64,000 nucleotides of DNA from Castellaniella defragrans (GCF_014203015.1 NZ_JACHIB010000003.1:202463-266462), one strand, 5' to 3'; numbered from the stretch's first letter, positions 32,461 to 42,857 are shown. Made by a program: numbers and translations. The notes: generated from the letters alone by a model not told the origin.

Positions 32461-34566
32461 ATGTCCGAGCCGGTTTCGTGGCGGCGCATCGGCGCCGTGC
32501 TGCGGGTGGTCGTGGATCATCCGCCCGTCAATGCCCTCGCCGCCGCGGTGCGCCAGGGGCTGGAGGCAGCCATCGACGAGGCCGAGCGGGATGCGCAGGT
32601 CGCCGCCGTCCTGATCATGGGCGCCGGCCGCCATTTCATCGCCGGCGCCGACATCCGCGAGTTCGGCCAGGCGCCGCGGGAACCCTCCCTGAGCCGGGTC
32701 TGCACCCGCATCGAGGCCTGCGGCAAGCCGGTGGTGGCCGCGCTGCACGGCTCCGCCCTCGGCGGCGGGCTGGAGGTCGCGCTGGCGGCGCATTACCGGG
32801 CGGCGGCGCCCGACGCGAAACTGGGCCTGCCGGAGGTGCGCCTCGGACTGCTGCCCGGCGCCGGCGGCACGCAGCGCCTGCCGCGGCTGGTGGGCGCCCG
32901 CGACGCGCTGGAGCTGATGCTGGGCGGCCAGCCGCTGACGGCCGCCCAGGCCCATGCCGCGAAGCTGGTGGACCGCCTGCTGCCCGGCGCGGACCTGGAG
33001 GCCGAAGCGCTGGCCTTCGTCCGGGAACTGCTCGACCGGGGCGCGGCGCCGCGGCGCAGCCGCGATGCCGCCGGCCTGGAGGATCGCGCGGCCGCCCGCG
33101 CGGCCATCGACGCGGCGCGGGCCGCGCAGGCGCGCAAGGCGCCCCACCTGCTGTCGCCGCATCGCATCGTCGATGCCGTCGAGGCCGCCCTGGAGCGGCC
33201 GTTCGACGAGGGGCTGGCGCTGGAGCGCCGCCTGTTCCTGGAGTGCATGGCAAGCCCGCAGCGCGCCGGGCTGATCCATGCCTTCTTCGCCGAGCGCGAG
33301 ACGGCCAAGGTGCCCGAGGCGGCCGCCGCCGCGCCGCGCGCCGTCCAGGCGATCGGGGTGGTGGGGGGCGGCACCATGGGCGCGGGCATCGCCGTGGCGG
33401 CCCTGCGGGCCGGCTGCCGGGTGGACATGGTCGAGCGCGACGCCGCCGGGGCCGCCCGGGGCCGGGCCCACGTCGAGGCGATCCTGGACGGCCTGGTCGC
33501 CGGCGGGCGCCTGACGGCCGCGGAGCGCGACGCCGCGCTGGCGCGGTTCGGCAGCGCGCACGATTACGCCTCGCTGCGGGACGCCGATCTGGTGATCGAG
33601 GCCGCGTTCGAGGACATGGCGGTCAAGCAGGCCGTCTTCGCGGAACTGGACCGCGTCTGCCGGCCGGGCGCCATCCTGGCGACCAATACGTCCTACCTGG
33701 ACGTGGACCTCATCGCCGCCGCCACCTCGCGGCCGGCGGACGTCATCGGCCTGCACTTCTTCTCGCCCGCCCACGTGATGAAGCTGCTGGAGATCGTCGT
33801 GCCCGCGAAGGCCGCCGCCGACGTGGTGGCGAGCGCCTTCGCCCTGGCGAAGCGGCTGGGCAAGATCCCGGTGCGGGCCGGGATCTGCGACGGCTTCATC
33901 GGCAACCGCATGCTCGCCGCCTACCGCCATGCGGCCAACGTCATGATGGAGGACGGGGCCTCGCCCTATGCCATCGACGCGGCCGTGTGCGACCTGGGCT
34001 TTCCCATGGGGCCGTTCCAGGTCTACGACCTGGCGGGCGGCGACATCAACTGGGCCATGCGCAAGCGCCAGGCGGCGACGCGGGACCCCCGCGCGCGCTA
34101 CGTCCAGGTCGCCGACCGCCTGTGCGAGCGCGGCTGGTTCGGCCGCAAGACGGGCCGCGGCTGGTATCGCTATGCGCCGGGCGGGCGCGCCGGCACCGAG
34201 GATCCCGAGGTGCTGGCCATCGTCGAGGCCGAACGCGCCCGCGCCGGCGTGGTCCCGCGCGCCTTCGGCGCGCAGGAGATCGTGCGCCGCATCCTCGCGG
34301 CCATGGCGAACGAGGGCGCCCGCATCGTGGACGAAGGGATCGCCCTGCGTCCGCTGGACGTCGACGTCGCGCTGCTGCACGGCTACGGCTTCCCGCGCCA
34401 CCTGGGCGGGCCGATGCATCATGCCGATGCCGTGGGGCTGGCGGCGATCCTGGCCGACATCCGCGCGTACGCCGCCGACGACCCCTTGTTCTGGCGGCCG
34501 TCGCCCCTGCTCCTGCGGCTGGTCGAGCAGGGACGCGGTTTCGCCGGTTTGAACCGGCTCGAATGA
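32461..34566 (+). CDS. Fused enoyl-CoA hydratase/3-hydroxyacyl-CoA dehydrogenase (FadB/FadJ-like)
   Basis: 701 residues. Residues 1-190 are crotonase-like: MGAGRHFIAGADIREF, ALHGSALGGGLEVALAAHY and LPEVRLGLLPGAGGTQRLPR with the catalytic Glu. From about 298 the NAD-binding domain (GVVGGGTMGAGIAVAALRAG) and 3-hydroxyacyl-CoA dehydrogenase helical domains follow (HFFSPAHVMKLLEIV; NRMLAAYRHAANVMMEDG). It would finish a beta-oxidation-like cleavage of the ring-derived acyl chain. No thiolase gene adjoins, so that step may be done by an unlinked enzyme. Last gene of the catabolic island. Confidence 0.9.
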   Translation: MSEPVSWRRIGAVLRVVVDHPPVNALAAAVRQGLEAAIDEAERDAQVAAVLIMGAGRHFIAGADIREFGQAPREPSLSRVCTRIEACGKPVVAALHGSALGGGLEVALAAHYRAAAPDAKLGLPEVRLGLLPGAGGTQRLPRLVGARDALELMLGGQPLTAAQAHAAKLVDRLLPGADLEAEALAFVRELLDRGAAPRRSRDAAGLEDRAAARAAIDAARAAQARKAPHLLSPHRIVDAVEAALERPFDEGLALERRLFLECMASPQRAGLIHAFFAERETAKVPEAAAAAPRAVQAIGVVGGGTMGAGIAVAALRAGCRVDMVERDAAGAARGRAHVEAILDGLVAGGRLTAAERDAALARFGSAHDYASLRDADLVIEAAFEDMAVKQAVFAELDRVCRPGAILATNTSYLDVDLIAAATSRPADVIGLHFFSPAHVMKLLEIVVPAKAAADVVASAFALAKRLGKIPVRAGICDGFIGNRMLAAYRHAANVMMEDGASPYAIDAAVCDLGFPMGPFQVYDLAGGDINWAMRKRQAATRDPRARYVQVADRLCERGWFGRKTGRGWYRYAPGGRAGTEDPEVLAIVEAERARAGVVPRAFGAQEIVRRILAAMANEGARIVDEGIALRPLDVDVALLHGYGFPRHLGGPMHHADAVGLAAILADIRAYAADDPLFWRPSPLLLRLVEQGRGFAGLNRLE

Positions 34567-34707
34567 CCGCGATCGCTGCGATGTTAAGGGTATTCCCAGA
34601 TGCGCATGGACGGTAGAGTGCCGTAGGATGGCGACTCTTCATGGAGACGGTCAGGATTCGTTCGATGATCCGGATCGGCCGGCCGGCTGGTTCACTCGGG
34701 GGAGGAT

Positions 34708-36738
34708 ATGCGGAATCTGAAGATTGGCACCAAATTGCTGCTGGGTTTCAGCCTGGCCATGTTCCTGGTCGTTCTGATCGCGGGCATCGGGGTCTGGCGC
34801 ATCGTCAGCACCGAAAACACCAATGCCGAACTGCAATACCGGCAGGGCGTCCACACCCTGAGCCTGCAGTGGCTGGGCCTGACCCGGGTGAACCGCGAGC
34901 GCGACCGCGCCGTCGGGGTCATGACCGACCGGGACCAGATCGCAACCCTGAAGGGCCTGATCGGCGAGACCAGCGAGCGGATCAACCAGGTCGAGCGGCA
35001 GGTCAGGGACCTGATCCACGATCCCGCGGACGAGACCCTGTACCAGAACATCGTGGCGGCCCGGCAGGCTTTCCTGAAGGCCCGCGACACGGCCCGCGAG
35101 GCGCAGGACAAGGGCGACATCATCCGGGCCAATGCGCTGTACGCGACCGACGTCCCCCAGCTGCTGGACCGCTACGTGGAACAGATTTCCGTCTTTGCCG
35201 ACCGCCAGGCCGATCAGGTCCAGCAAGTCAGCCTGGCTTCGGTGCGGGATGGCCAGGCGAGCCTGCCGATCCTGCTCCTGGCGACCCTGGTGGTCATGAT
35301 CCTGATGCCGGCGTTCGCCTGGCTGATCACGCGCAGCCTGACCCGCCAGCTGGGGGGCGAGCCCAGCCATGCCGCCCTGGTGGCCGAGCGGATTTCCAAG
35401 GGGCATCTGGATGTCGACATCCAGGTCCGGGGGCAGGATAAAAGCAGCCTGCTGTATGCCATGAAGCGCATGCGGGCCAATCTGGCGCGGCTGGTGGGCG
35501 ACATGCAGCTGGGATCCAGATCCATCGCCGGGGCGGTCGGGCAGATCACCGAGGGCAGCCTGGAACTGTCCTCGCGCACCGAGACGCAGGCCAGCTCGCT
35601 GGCCGAGACCGCCGCCACCATGGAAGAGCTCACCGCCACGGTGCGCCAGAATGCCGACAACGCCCAGCAGGCCAACACCCTGGCCAGCACCGCGGCCCGG
35701 ACGGCCACCGAAGGCGGCGCCATCGTCGCCGAACTGGTCTCCACCATGGGCGAGATCAACACCAAGTCGCAACAGGTGGCCGACATCATCGGCGTGATCG
35801 ACTCCATCGCCTTCCAGACCAACATCCTGGCGCTCAATGCCGCGGTCGAGGCCGCCCGCGCCGGCGAACAGGGCCGCGGCTTCGCCGTGGTCGCCGCCGA
35901 GGTGCGCGCGCTCGCCCAGCGCTCGGCCGGCGCCGCCAAGGAAATCAAGGGCCTGATCGACGCCTCGGTGGAATCCGCCGCCAAGGGCAACGAGCAGGCC
36001 GGGCGGGCCGGCAGCACCATGCAGGGCATCGTCGAGGGCATCAACCGCGTCACCGACATCATGGGCGAGATCAGCGCCGCCAGCCGCGAACAGGCGACCG
36101 GCATCGAGGAGATCCAGTCCGCCATCAATCAGATGGACAGCGTCACCCAGCAGAACGCCAGCCTGGTCGAGCAGTCGGCCGCGGCGGCGGCCAGCCTGCA
36201 GGCGCAGGCCGATGCCCTGTCGCAGCTGGCGTCGGCGTTCCACCTGTCGGGGCCCGTGGATGCGGAAATGGTCGAGGGCAACGACGCCTTGTCGTATTCG
36301 CGCACGCTGCTGCAGGCCCCCAAGACCGGCGGCGCGGCCTTCTATCCCTGGACCCAGGAACTGGAAGTCGGCATCGGGGTGATCGACAAGGACCACCAGA
36401 AGCTGGTCTCCCTGATCAATTCCCTGCACGAATCCATGTCGCAGGGCCACAGCAAGGAAATGGCCGGCAAGATCCTGGACGAGCTGATCTTCTATACGCA
36501 GGACCACTTCCATCGCGAAGAGCAGATGATGCGGGACGCCGGGTACACGGGCTACGAGCAGCACAAGAAAATCCACGATACCCTGGTCAAGAAAGTCGTG
36601 GAATTCCGCGAAAGCTATCGCGCGGGGCATTCCATGGTGTCGGTCGAACTGTCCAATTTCCTGCGCAACTGGCTCAGCACCCACATCATGAAGACCGACA
36701 AGGACTATGCGCCGGTGATGAAGGCCTCGCTCAGGTAA
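34708..36738 (+). CDS. Methyl-accepting chemotaxis protein with C-terminal hemerythrin domain
   Basis: 676 residues. Two membrane segments (about 10-31 and 188-207) flank a four-helix periplasmic sensor; a HAMP region follows, then the signalling hairpin ([20 protein letters not shown], about 370). From about 544 a bacteriohemerythrin domain: [35 protein letters not shown] and HIMKTDKDY supply the His and acidic ligands of a di-iron O2 site. Such receptors (DcrH type) sense oxygen. The start is ATG 34708 with GGGGGAGG. No chemotaxis genes adjoin; its position beside the oxygenase cluster may be chance or functional. Confidence 0.92.
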   Translation: MRNLKIGTKLLLGFSLAMFLVVLIAGIGVWRIVSTENTNAELQYRQGVHTLSLQWLGLTRVNRERDRAVGVMTDRDQIATLKGLIGETSERINQVERQVRDLIHDPADETLYQNIVAARQAFLKARDTAREAQDKGDIIRANALYATDVPQLLDRYVEQISVFADRQADQVQQVSLASVRDGQASLPILLLATLVVMILMPAFAWLITRSLTRQLGGEPSHAALVAERISKGHLDVDIQVRGQDKSSLLYAMKRMRANLARLVGDMQLGSRSIAGAVGQITEGSLELSSRTETQASSLAETAATMEELTATVRQNADNAQQANTLASTAARTATEGGAIVAELVSTMGEINTKSQQVADIIGVIDSIAFQTNILALNAAVEAARAGEQGRGFAVVAAEVRALAQRSAGAAKEIKGLIDASVESAAKGNEQAGRAGSTMQGIVEGINRVTDIMGEISAASREQATGIEEIQSAINQMDSVTQQNASLVEQSAAAAASLQAQADALSQLASAFHLSGPVDAEMVEGNDALSYSRTLLQAPKTGGAAFYPWTQELEVGIGVIDKDHQKLVSLINSLHESMSQGHSKEMAGKILDELIFYTQDHFHREEQMMRDAGYTGYEQHKKIHDTLVKKVVEFRESYRAGHSMVSVELSNFLRNWLSTHIMKTDKDYAPVMKASLR

Positions 36739-36837
36739 ACGCCAGGCCGCCGCGGCGCGGCGGCCCGCCGGGACATGGAGGACGGCCGCCCGGCGAGTTA
36801 CACTGCATGCCAACCCGTCCCTGCCGACCGAGCCGCC

Positions 36838-37476
36838 ATGCCCATCCATGAAATCCGCCACCCCCTGATCCGCCACAAGCTGGGCCTGATGCGGCGGGCG
36901 GACCTCAGCACCAAGAATTTCCGCGAAATGGCCCAGGAAATCGGCGCCCTGCTGACCTACGAAGCCACCCAGGACCTGCCGCTGGAGCCCGCGCGCATCG
37001 CCGGCTGGGCGGGCGAGGTCGACGTCGAGAAACTGGCCGGCAAGAAGGTCACCGTGGTGCCCATCCTGCGCGCCGGCATCGGCATGCTGGACGGCGTGCT
37101 CACGCTGATCCCGGGCGCCAAGGTCAGCGCGGTGGGCATCGCGCGCAACGAGCAGACCCTGCAGGCCCAGCCCTACCTGGAAAAGCTCGTCGGCCAGCTC
37201 GACCAGCGCCTGGCGCTGATCGTCGATCCCATGCTGGCCACGGGCGGCTCCATGGTGGCCACCATCGACATGCTCAAGCAGGCCGGCGCCCGCACCGTGC
37301 GGGCCCTGGTGCTGGTGGCCGCGCCCGAGGGCATCGCCGCCGTCGAGCGCGCCCATCCGGACGTGCACATCTACACCGCGTCCATCGACGACCACCTGAA
37401 CGAGCACGGCTACATCATTCCCGGCCTGGGCGACGCCGGGGACCGCATCTTCGGCACGCGCCAGAAGACGGATTGA
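36838..37476 (+). CDS. upp: Uracil phosphoribosyltransferase
   Basis: 212-residue cytoplasmic enzyme converting uracil and PRPP to UMP in pyrimidine salvage. Family features are [13 protein letters not shown] near the N-terminus, [14 protein letters not shown], the PRPP loop [14 protein letters not shown] and the terminal [15 protein letters not shown] 36838 is preferred to 36775 because alignment to the family begins with MPIHEIRHP. Monocistronic by context. Confidence 0.97.
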   Translation: MPIHEIRHPLIRHKLGLMRRADLSTKNFREMAQEIGALLTYEATQDLPLEPARIAGWAGEVDVEKLAGKKVTVVPILRAGIGMLDGVLTLIPGAKVSAVGIARNEQTLQAQPYLEKLVGQLDQRLALIVDPMLATGGSMVATIDMLKQAGARTVRALVLVAAPEGIAAVERAHPDVHIYTASIDDHLNEHGYIIPGLGDAGDRIFGTRQKTD

Positions 37477-37505
37477 TTTCCCTGACCGGCCGCCGGACTC
37501 GATAT

Positions 37506-37537
37506 TGATCCGTATCAGCCGGATCATGTTTTGATAC
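37506..37537. repeat. Overlapping inverted repeats downstream of upp
   Basis: TGATCCG (37506-37512) and CGGATCA (37520-37526) pair around seven bases; GTATCA (37512-37517) and TGATAC (37532-37537) form a second, longer pair. With no T-run a terminator is uncertain; a promoter-control site for the downstream gene set is possible. Confidence 0.4.
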
Positions 37538-37598
37538 ATCGGGTTTTCCCGGGTAGGGTAGGATGAGGGTTCATCATTCCCTTTCACAGGAGTCGTTC

Positions 37599-37922
37599 AT
37601 GGCCACTCGCAAGCAAATCGCCACGCAATCCGCAGGGGACGCGTTGATCGAAGACCTGAAGTCCAGCCTGGACCAGGCCGAAAACCTCCTGCGCGAAGCC
37701 GCCGAGGCCACCGGGGAAAAAGCCGCCGACCTGCGCGCCCGCGCATTGAAGGCGCTGGACCAGGGCCGCGAAGCCCTGTCCGAAACCCAGGCCAGCCTGG
37801 TGGAACAAGGCCGCAAGGTCGTGCATGACACCGACGAATACGTCCAGTCCAATCCCTGGAAGGCCGTCGGGATCGCCGGGGTGGCCGGCCTGCTGCTGGG
37901 CGCGCTGCTGTCGCGCCGCTGA
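37599..37922 (+). CDS. DUF883/ElaB-YqjD-like membrane-anchored protein
   Basis: 107 residues, mostly a helical Ala/Glu/Lys-rich domain (about 1-80) and a C-terminal hydrophobic anchor (AVGIAGVAGLLLGALLSRR), as in ElaB/YqjD. YqjD associates with ribosomes at the membrane in stationary phase; whether that holds here is unknown. CACAGGAG precedes ATG 37599. It is first of three small genes in the order known for yqjD-yqjE-yqjK. Confidence 0.85.
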   Translation: MATRKQIATQSAGDALIEDLKSSLDQAENLLREAAEATGEKAADLRARALKALDQGREALSETQASLVEQGRKVVHDTDEYVQSNPWKAVGIAGVAGLLLGALLSRR

Positions 37923-37927
37923 TCCCC

Positions 37928-38383
37928 ATGGGACCGCTCGGCCGCGCGTTCTCCGACCTGGCCGCCCAGGCGGCGGCCCTGGCCGGAACGCGCCTCGAAC
38001 TCTTCGGGCTGGAGGCCCGCGACATCGGCGACCGCCTGCTGTGCCGCCTGGCGGTGCTGCTGGCGGCGGCGGTCTTCCTGCTGCTGGCCCTGCTGGTGGC
38101 CACGCTGGCCCTGGCGCTGGTTTTCTGGCCGACCGAATACCGCTTCCTGGCCCTGGGCCTGCTGGCGCTGCTCTACGCGGTCCTGGGCGTGGGCCTGGCC
38201 GCCTGGCTGATCCATCGCCTGAAGCACGATGCCGACCCCTTCGCCGTGACGGCGGAGGTGCTGCGCGAGGATGCCCGGGCGCTGGCCGGCATCCCGGGCC
38301 ACCCGGATCGCGGCGACGGGTCCGCGGGCGGCCCGCCCGCCCGGCCCGCGCGGGAAGACCCGATTCCAGGAGAAGTGCCATGA
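37928..38383 (+). CDS. YqjE-like inner membrane protein (phage-holin-family domain)
   Basis: 151 residues with an amphipathic start and two hydrophobic hairpins (about 44-68 and 75-97), then a hydrophilic Pro/Ala/Gly-rich tail. The same architecture is filed under the holin superfamily 3 (YqjE). No phage genes are near, so the holin name is only a family label. Six bases separate it from the DUF883 gene. Confidence 0.8.
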   Translation: MGPLGRAFSDLAAQAAALAGTRLELFGLEARDIGDRLLCRLAVLLAAAVFLLLALLVATLALALVFWPTEYRFLALGLLALLYAVLGVGLAAWLIHRLKHDADPFAVTAEVLREDARALAGIPGHPDRGDGSAGGPPARPAREDPIPGEVP

Positions 38384-38432
38384 GCGCGCCGGGCCGTTTC
38401 GCGCGTTCGGGCGCGGCGCAGAGGGGATCCCC

Positions 38433-38792
38433 ATGAGCGTGCCGTCGAACGACCTCACCCCGCGCTCCGACGCGGCGGACCGCCGCCTGCGCATCGAGCT
38501 GCTGCGCATGCGCGCCGGCTACGAACGCCTGGCCGTGCGCCGCAGCGCCTGCCGGCTGGCCGGCGAATTGCGGCCCGAATCCCTGGTGGCCCAGGCGCGC
38601 GACCGCCTGGGAGCCGCCGGGCTGGGCTGGCTGGGCGGCGGGCTCCAGATCCTGCGCCGCTATCCCGTGCTGCTGTCGGTGCTGACCTCGGTGGTGTCCA
38701 ACCGCCAGCGCCGCGGCATCGCCCTGAAAACCGCCCTGATCGCCGGCCTGGTCTGGCTGGGCAAGCGCCGGCACCGCGACGCAGACGCCTGA
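38433..38792 (+). CDS. Small YqjK-like protein
   Basis: 119 residues, very basic, with a mid region of ESLVAQARDRLGAAGLGWLGGGLQILRRYP and a C-terminal weak hydrophobic stretch (GIALKTALIAGLVWLG). Resemblance to YqjK rests mainly on size, charge and place after the yqjE-like gene. GAGGGG lies upstream of ATG 38433. Its function is not known. Confidence 0.7.
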   Translation: MSVPSNDLTPRSDAADRRLRIELLRMRAGYERLAVRRSACRLAGELRPESLVAQARDRLGAAGLGWLGGGLQILRRYPVLLSVLTSVVSNRQRRGIALKTALIAGLVWLGKRRHRDADA

Positions 38793-38820
38793 ACTTTTGC
38801 CGCCGGGACGAGCCCGGTCG

Positions 38821-38846
38821 TAGGCCAGTTCCCGCGGACTGGCCTA
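38821..38846. terminator. Symmetric hairpin between convergent genes
   Basis: TAGGCCAGT (38821-38829) and ACTGGCCTA (38838-38846) are perfect nine-base arms around an eight-base loop. It sits between the end of the yqjK-like gene and the end of ubiD, so a bidirectional stop is plausible, though no T-run follows on either strand. Confidence 0.45.
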
Positions 38847-38920
38847 TGCCTGGCGAGTCCGAGCGGGATGCAGGCCGCGAGATGGGGGAGGTGCCGCAAT
38901 CCGGGACGGGCCGGGCCACA

Positions 38921-40465
38921 CTACAACCCCAGTTTCCCCCACATCGCGTCCACGCGCGCCTTGACCTCGGGTGTCATCCGGATCGGGCGGCCCCATTCGC
39001 GCTGGGTCTCGCCCGGCCACTTGTTGGTCGCGTCCAGCCCCATCTTGCCGCCCAGTCCCGAGACGGGCGAGGCGAAGTCCAGGTAGTCGATCGGGGTGTT
39101 GTCCACCAGCAGGGTGTCGCGCACCGGGTCCATGCGCGTGGTCATGGCCCAGATGACCTCGGGCCACTGGCGGGGATCGATGTCCTCGTCCACCACCACG
39201 ATGAACTTGGTGTACATGAACTGGCGCAGCACGCTCCACAGGCCGAACAGGATGCGCTTGGCGTGGCCAGGGTACTGCTTGCGGATCGACACCACGGCCA
39301 GGCGGTAGCTGCAGCCTTCGGGCGGCAGGTGGAAATCGACGATTTCCGGGAACTGGCGCTTGAGCAGGGGCACGAAGACCTCGTTCAGGGCCACGCCCAG
39401 GACGGCGGGCTCGTCGGGCGGCTTGCCGGTGTAGGTGCTGTGGTAGAGGGGGTTGCGCCGGTGGGTGATGCGCTCCACCGTGAAGACGGGGAACCAGTCC
39501 TGCTCGTTGTAGTAGCCGGTGTGGTCGCCGTAGGGGCCTTCCAGCGCCATCTCGTAGCCGGTGTCCGGCGGCGGGGCGACGCCCTCGGGCACGTCGGGGC
39601 GCCGCGCGCGCGCGTCGGAGGCCGGCAGGATGTGGCCTTCGAGGATGATTTCGGCGTGGGCCGGCACCGACAGGCCGCTGCCCAGCGCGGGCGCGAGTTC
39701 GGTGCGCGAGCCGCGCAGCAGGCCGGCGAACTGGTATTCCGACAGGCTGTCGGGAATGGGGGTGACGGCGGCCAGGGTGGTGGCGGGATCGGCGCCCAGC
39801 GCCACCGCGATGGGGAAGGGCTCGCCGGGATGGGCCAGGCCGTGGTCGCGGAAGTCCAGCGCGCCGCCGCGATGCGACAGCCAGCGCATGATGAGCTTGT
39901 TGCGGCCGATCAGCTGCTGGCGGTAGATGCCGAGGTTCTGGCGGCGCGCGCGCGGGCCGCGCGTGATGACCAGGCCCCAGGTCAGCAGCGGGGCGGCGTC
40001 GTCGGGCCAGCAGCTCTGCAGGGGCAGGGTGTTCAGGTCCACGTCGCCGGCCTCGATGACGACTTCCTGGCAGGGCGGACTGCGCATCTGCCGGGGATTC
40101 ATGTCCCACAGGGCCGATTTCAGCATGGAGACTTTCGACAGGGCGTCGCGCATGCCCTGGGGCGGCGCGGGCTCGCGCAGCGAGGCCAGCAGTTCGCCGG
40201 TCTCGCGCAGGGCGGAGACGTCCTCGGCGCCCATGCCCCAGGCGACGCGCCGCGGCGTGCCGAACAGGTTGGCCAGCACCGGCGTGCCGCAGGGCTGGCC
40301 GGCGTGCAATGGATGCTCGAACAGCAGGGCGGGGCCGCCGGCCCGCAGGACCCGGTCGCTGATTTCGGTCATTTCCAGGGCGGTGGAAACGGGGTGCGCG
40401 ATGCGCTTGAGCTGGCCCTGGCGTTCCAGTTGGGCGATGAAGTCCCGGAGGTCGCGGTATTTCAC
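38921..40465 (-). CDS. ubiD: 4-hydroxy-3-polyprenylbenzoate decarboxylase
   Basis: 514 residues of the prenylated-FMN-dependent UbiD family, which decarboxylates the ubiquinone precursor. Seen are [22 protein letters not shown] at the start, [37 protein letters not shown] and a C-terminal [12 protein letters not shown]. Length and start fit UbiD proper rather than aromatic-acid decarboxylase relatives. It is convergent with the yqjK-like gene and divergent from the transglycosylase gene. UbiX, which makes the cofactor, is not in the window. Confidence 0.95.
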   Translation of the reverse strand: MKYRDLRDFIAQLERQGQLKRIAHPVSTALEMTEISDRVLRAGGPALLFEHPLHAGQPCGTPVLANLFGTPRRVAWGMGAEDVSALRETGELLASLREPAPPQGMRDALSKVSMLKSALWDMNPRQMRSPPCQEVVIEAGDVDLNTLPLQSCWPDDAAPLLTWGLVITRGPRARRQNLGIYRQQLIGRNKLIMRWLSHRGGALDFRDHGLAHPGEPFPIAVALGADPATTLAAVTPIPDSLSEYQFAGLLRGSRTELAPALGSGLSVPAHAEIILEGHILPASDARARRPDVPEGVAPPPDTGYEMALEGPYGDHTGYYNEQDWFPVFTVERITHRRNPLYHSTYTGKPPDEPAVLGVALNEVFVPLLKRQFPEIVDFHLPPEGCSYRLAVVSIRKQYPGHAKRILFGLWSVLRQFMYTKFIVVVDEDIDPRQWPEVIWAMTTRMDPVRDTLLVDNTPIDYLDFASPVSGLGGKMGLDATNKWPGETQREWGRPIRMTPEVKARVDAMWGKLGL

Positions 40466-40545
40466 GGCAGTATCGTCGATCGGTTACAGTGGCGTCGTGC
40501 CCAAGATTACCATTCCCCCTGCCCGGGCGGTGTGCGGAGGTGCCC

Positions 40546-41532
40546 ATGCGGTCCGTTCCTGAACGGCTGCGGCGCGGCGTGCTGGCCGTGCTGCGGCCCG
40601 TCGGCGAGTTCGTCCACGTCAGCGCCATCTACCTGGGGCTGGCCGTGCTCACCACGCTGGGCCTGAGCCTGGTGCTGCCGTCCATGCGCCAGCAGTCGCA
40701 GCAGCTGCACGAAGTCGTCCTGGCGATGTTCCAGGCCGACGGGCCCGGCTATGGCGCCGACGACGAGGGCGAGGTGGCGGACTGGTCGCTGCCCCCGGCG
40801 GCGCAGGCGCCGGACGAGGGCGCCGCGCCGCCCGCCGGCCCGGCCGAAGGCGCCGGCGAAGCGGCGGACGCGGGCCAGGGCGGGCAGGCCGGCCCGTCGG
40901 GACAGCCGGGGCAGGCCGGTCAGCCGGGTCAATCGGGGCAGGCGGGACAGGCGGGCCAATCCGCGCAGGCCGGCCAGGCGGGAGAGGCCGCCCAGGCGGG
41001 CGGGTCCGAGGCCGGCCGCCTGACCTTCGCCAGCGCCCTGGCCGCCAGCCTGCGCGACCAGCCCATCCAGGGCGTGACCCAGGCCCAGGCGCACGCCTTG
41101 CGCAGCTACGTGGCGCGCAAGTACCGCATCGCCAGCAGCGTGGCGGGCGCGCTGATCCGGACGGCCTTCGACGTCGGCCGCGAACAGAAGCTGGACCCGC
41201 AGCTGCTGCTGGCCGTGATCGCCATCGAGTCGCGCTACAACCCCTTCGTCGAGAGCGCCGTGGGCGCCCAGGGCCTGATGCAGATCATGAGCAGCGTGCA
41301 CCGGGCCAAGCTGCGGCCCAGCGGCGGGCCGGCGGCGGCCTTCGATCCGGTGGTCAACATCCGCATCGGGGCGCAGATCCTGGCCGACTGCATCCGCCGG
41401 CGCGGCGGCCTGGAGGGCGGGCTGGCCTGTTATGTCGGCGCGACCGGCCCCGGCGACGGCGGCTACGGCACCCGGGTGCTGGCCGAACGCCGCCGCATCG
41501 CCCTGGCTTCGGGCATTCCGCCCAAGGATTGA
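40546..41532 (+). CDS. Lytic transglycosylase (SLT domain) with Gly-Gln-rich linker
   Basis: 328 residues. A hydrophobic segment (about 24-41) would anchor it in the inner membrane. Residues about 105-155 are low-complexity, built on G-Q-A/P/S triplets that resemble a collagen-like repeat. The SLT domain follows: LLAVIAIESRYNPFVESAVGAQGLMQIM has the catalytic Glu and GLMQ motif, and NIRIGAQILADCIRR and YVGATG complete it. It cleaves peptidoglycan between MurNAc and GlcNAc. GGAGG precedes ATG 40546; an ATG at 40489 is an alternative. Confidence 0.9.
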   Translation: MRSVPERLRRGVLAVLRPVGEFVHVSAIYLGLAVLTTLGLSLVLPSMRQQSQQLHEVVLAMFQADGPGYGADDEGEVADWSLPPAAQAPDEGAAPPAGPAEGAGEAADAGQGGQAGPSGQPGQAGQPGQSGQAGQAGQSAQAGQAGEAAQAGGSEAGRLTFASALAASLRDQPIQGVTQAQAHALRSYVARKYRIASSVAGALIRTAFDVGREQKLDPQLLLAVIAIESRYNPFVESAVGAQGLMQIMSSVHRAKLRPSGGPAAAFDPVVNIRIGAQILADCIRRRGGLEGGLACYVGATGPGDGGYGTRVLAERRRIALASGIPPKD

Positions 41533-41595
41533 GGGCGGCGCCGCGGCCGCCCGACCCGGGTCGGCCGCCGGGGCGCCCCGGCCCTCCCGGCCGGA

Positions 41596-42759
41596 TCAGC
41601 GATTGCCCAGGAACGCGGCCATCCGGTCGACGGCCTCGCGCAGGCGGTCCAGGCCGGTGGCGTAGGAAAAGCGCACGGTGCGGTCCGCGTGGGCCTGGCC
41701 GAAGTCCAGGCCCGGCACCGCGGCGACGCCCGCTTCGTGCAGCAGGCGGCGGCAGAATTCGGCGCTGTCCATCCCCAGCCCGTGGACGTCGGAGAAGATG
41801 TAGAAGGCGCCGTCCGGCGGGGCGGGCACGCGCAGGCCCAGGCGCTCGAAGGCGGGCAGCAGGAAGTCGCGGCGTTCCTTGAACGACAGGCGCCGGTGCT
41901 CGTAGACCTGCATGACTTCGGGCTCGAAGCAGCTCAGCGCGGCGTGCTGCGCCAGCGCCGGGGCGCAGATCGCCAGGCTGGCGGCCAGGCGTTCGAGGGC
42001 GGGCATCATGGCCGCCGGCGCGATCAGCCAGCCCAGGCGCCAGCCCGTCATGTGGAAGTATTTCGAGAAGCTGTTGATGACCACCAGGTCGTCGTCCAGC
42101 GTCAGGCCGCTGCGCGGCGGCGCGTCGTAGTACAGGCCCAGGTAGATCTCGTCCAGGATGACGAAGCCGCCGCGCGCGCGCACCGCGGCGACCAGGGCGC
42201 GCAGGGCCTCGCGCGGCATGGAGGTGCCGGTGGGGTTGCTGGGCGAGGCGATCAGCACGCCGCGCGTGGCCGGTCCCCAGTGGGCGTCGATGTCCTCGGG
42301 TCGCAGCTGGTAGCGGTGCCCCGCCGTGGTCGGCACCAGGCGCGTGACGCCGCCGGCCGCGGTGATGAAGTTGCGGTTGGCGGGGTAGGACGGGTCGGGC
42401 ATCAGGACCTCGTCGCCCGGATCGACCAGGGCCATGGCCGCCAGCAGCAGGGCGCCCGAGGCGCCCGAGGTGATCAGGACGCGGGCGGGGTCCACGGCGG
42501 CGCCGAAATGCGTGCCGTAGTAGTGGGCGATGGCCTCGCGCAGCGCCGGGATGCCGGCGGGCGCGGTGTAGCCGCTCAGGCCGGCGTCGGCCGCCCGGTT
42601 CAGGGTTTCCAGCACGCGCGCGGGGGCGGTGAAGTCGGGCTCGCCGATCCCCAGGCTGATGATGTCGCGCCCCTGGGCCGCGAGGGCCTGGGCCTGTTTC
42701 AGGACTTCCACGGCGTAGAATGGCGCCGTGCGTTCGGTTCTGTCGGCCAGTCGGACCAT
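41596..42759 (-). CDS. Pyridoxal-phosphate aminotransferase, class I/II
   Basis: 387 residues. The PLP site is in SFSKYFHMTGWRLGW (Lys). Other features: LGIGEPDFTAPARV, SPSNPTGTSMPREAL, DEIYLGLYYD and RFSYATGLDRLREAV. It belongs to the aspartate-aminotransferase-like group (AAT/valine-pyruvate type); the donor cannot be fixed from sequence. Start 42759 is used since the frame continues upstream over residues without family character. Convergent with the transglycosylase gene. Confidence 0.88.
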   Translation of the reverse strand: MVRLADRTERTAPFYAVEVLKQAQALAAQGRDIISLGIGEPDFTAPARVLETLNRAADAGLSGYTAPAGIPALREAIAHYYGTHFGAAVDPARVLITSGASGALLLAAMALVDPGDEVLMPDPSYPANRNFITAAGGVTRLVPTTAGHRYQLRPEDIDAHWGPATRGVLIASPSNPTGTSMPREALRALVAAVRARGGFVILDEIYLGLYYDAPPRSGLTLDDDLVVINSFSKYFHMTGWRLGWLIAPAAMMPALERLAASLAICAPALAQHAALSCFEPEVMQVYEHRRLSFKERRDFLLPAFERLGLRVPAPPDGAFYIFSDVHGLGMDSAEFCRRLLHEAGVAAVPGLDFGQAHADRTVRFSYATGLDRLREAVDRMAAFLGNR

Positions 42760-42857
42760 CGCGCAACCCTGCAATGCTGTTCGGAATGAAAGCCCGATTG
42801 TAGTCTCAGTCCGTCCGTGGTCCGCCCGTATCCATCCCTGGTTCCTGGAGTCCCGCC

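Noticed and set aside
37928..38383. Phage holin suggesting a prophage
   Set aside because: The order and sizes match yqjD-yqjE-yqjK; no lysis, capsid or integrase genes are present.
40890..41020. Repetitive DNA considered as a CRISPR-like array
   Set aside because: The repeats are in frame within the lytic transglycosylase, short, imperfect, and without spacers.
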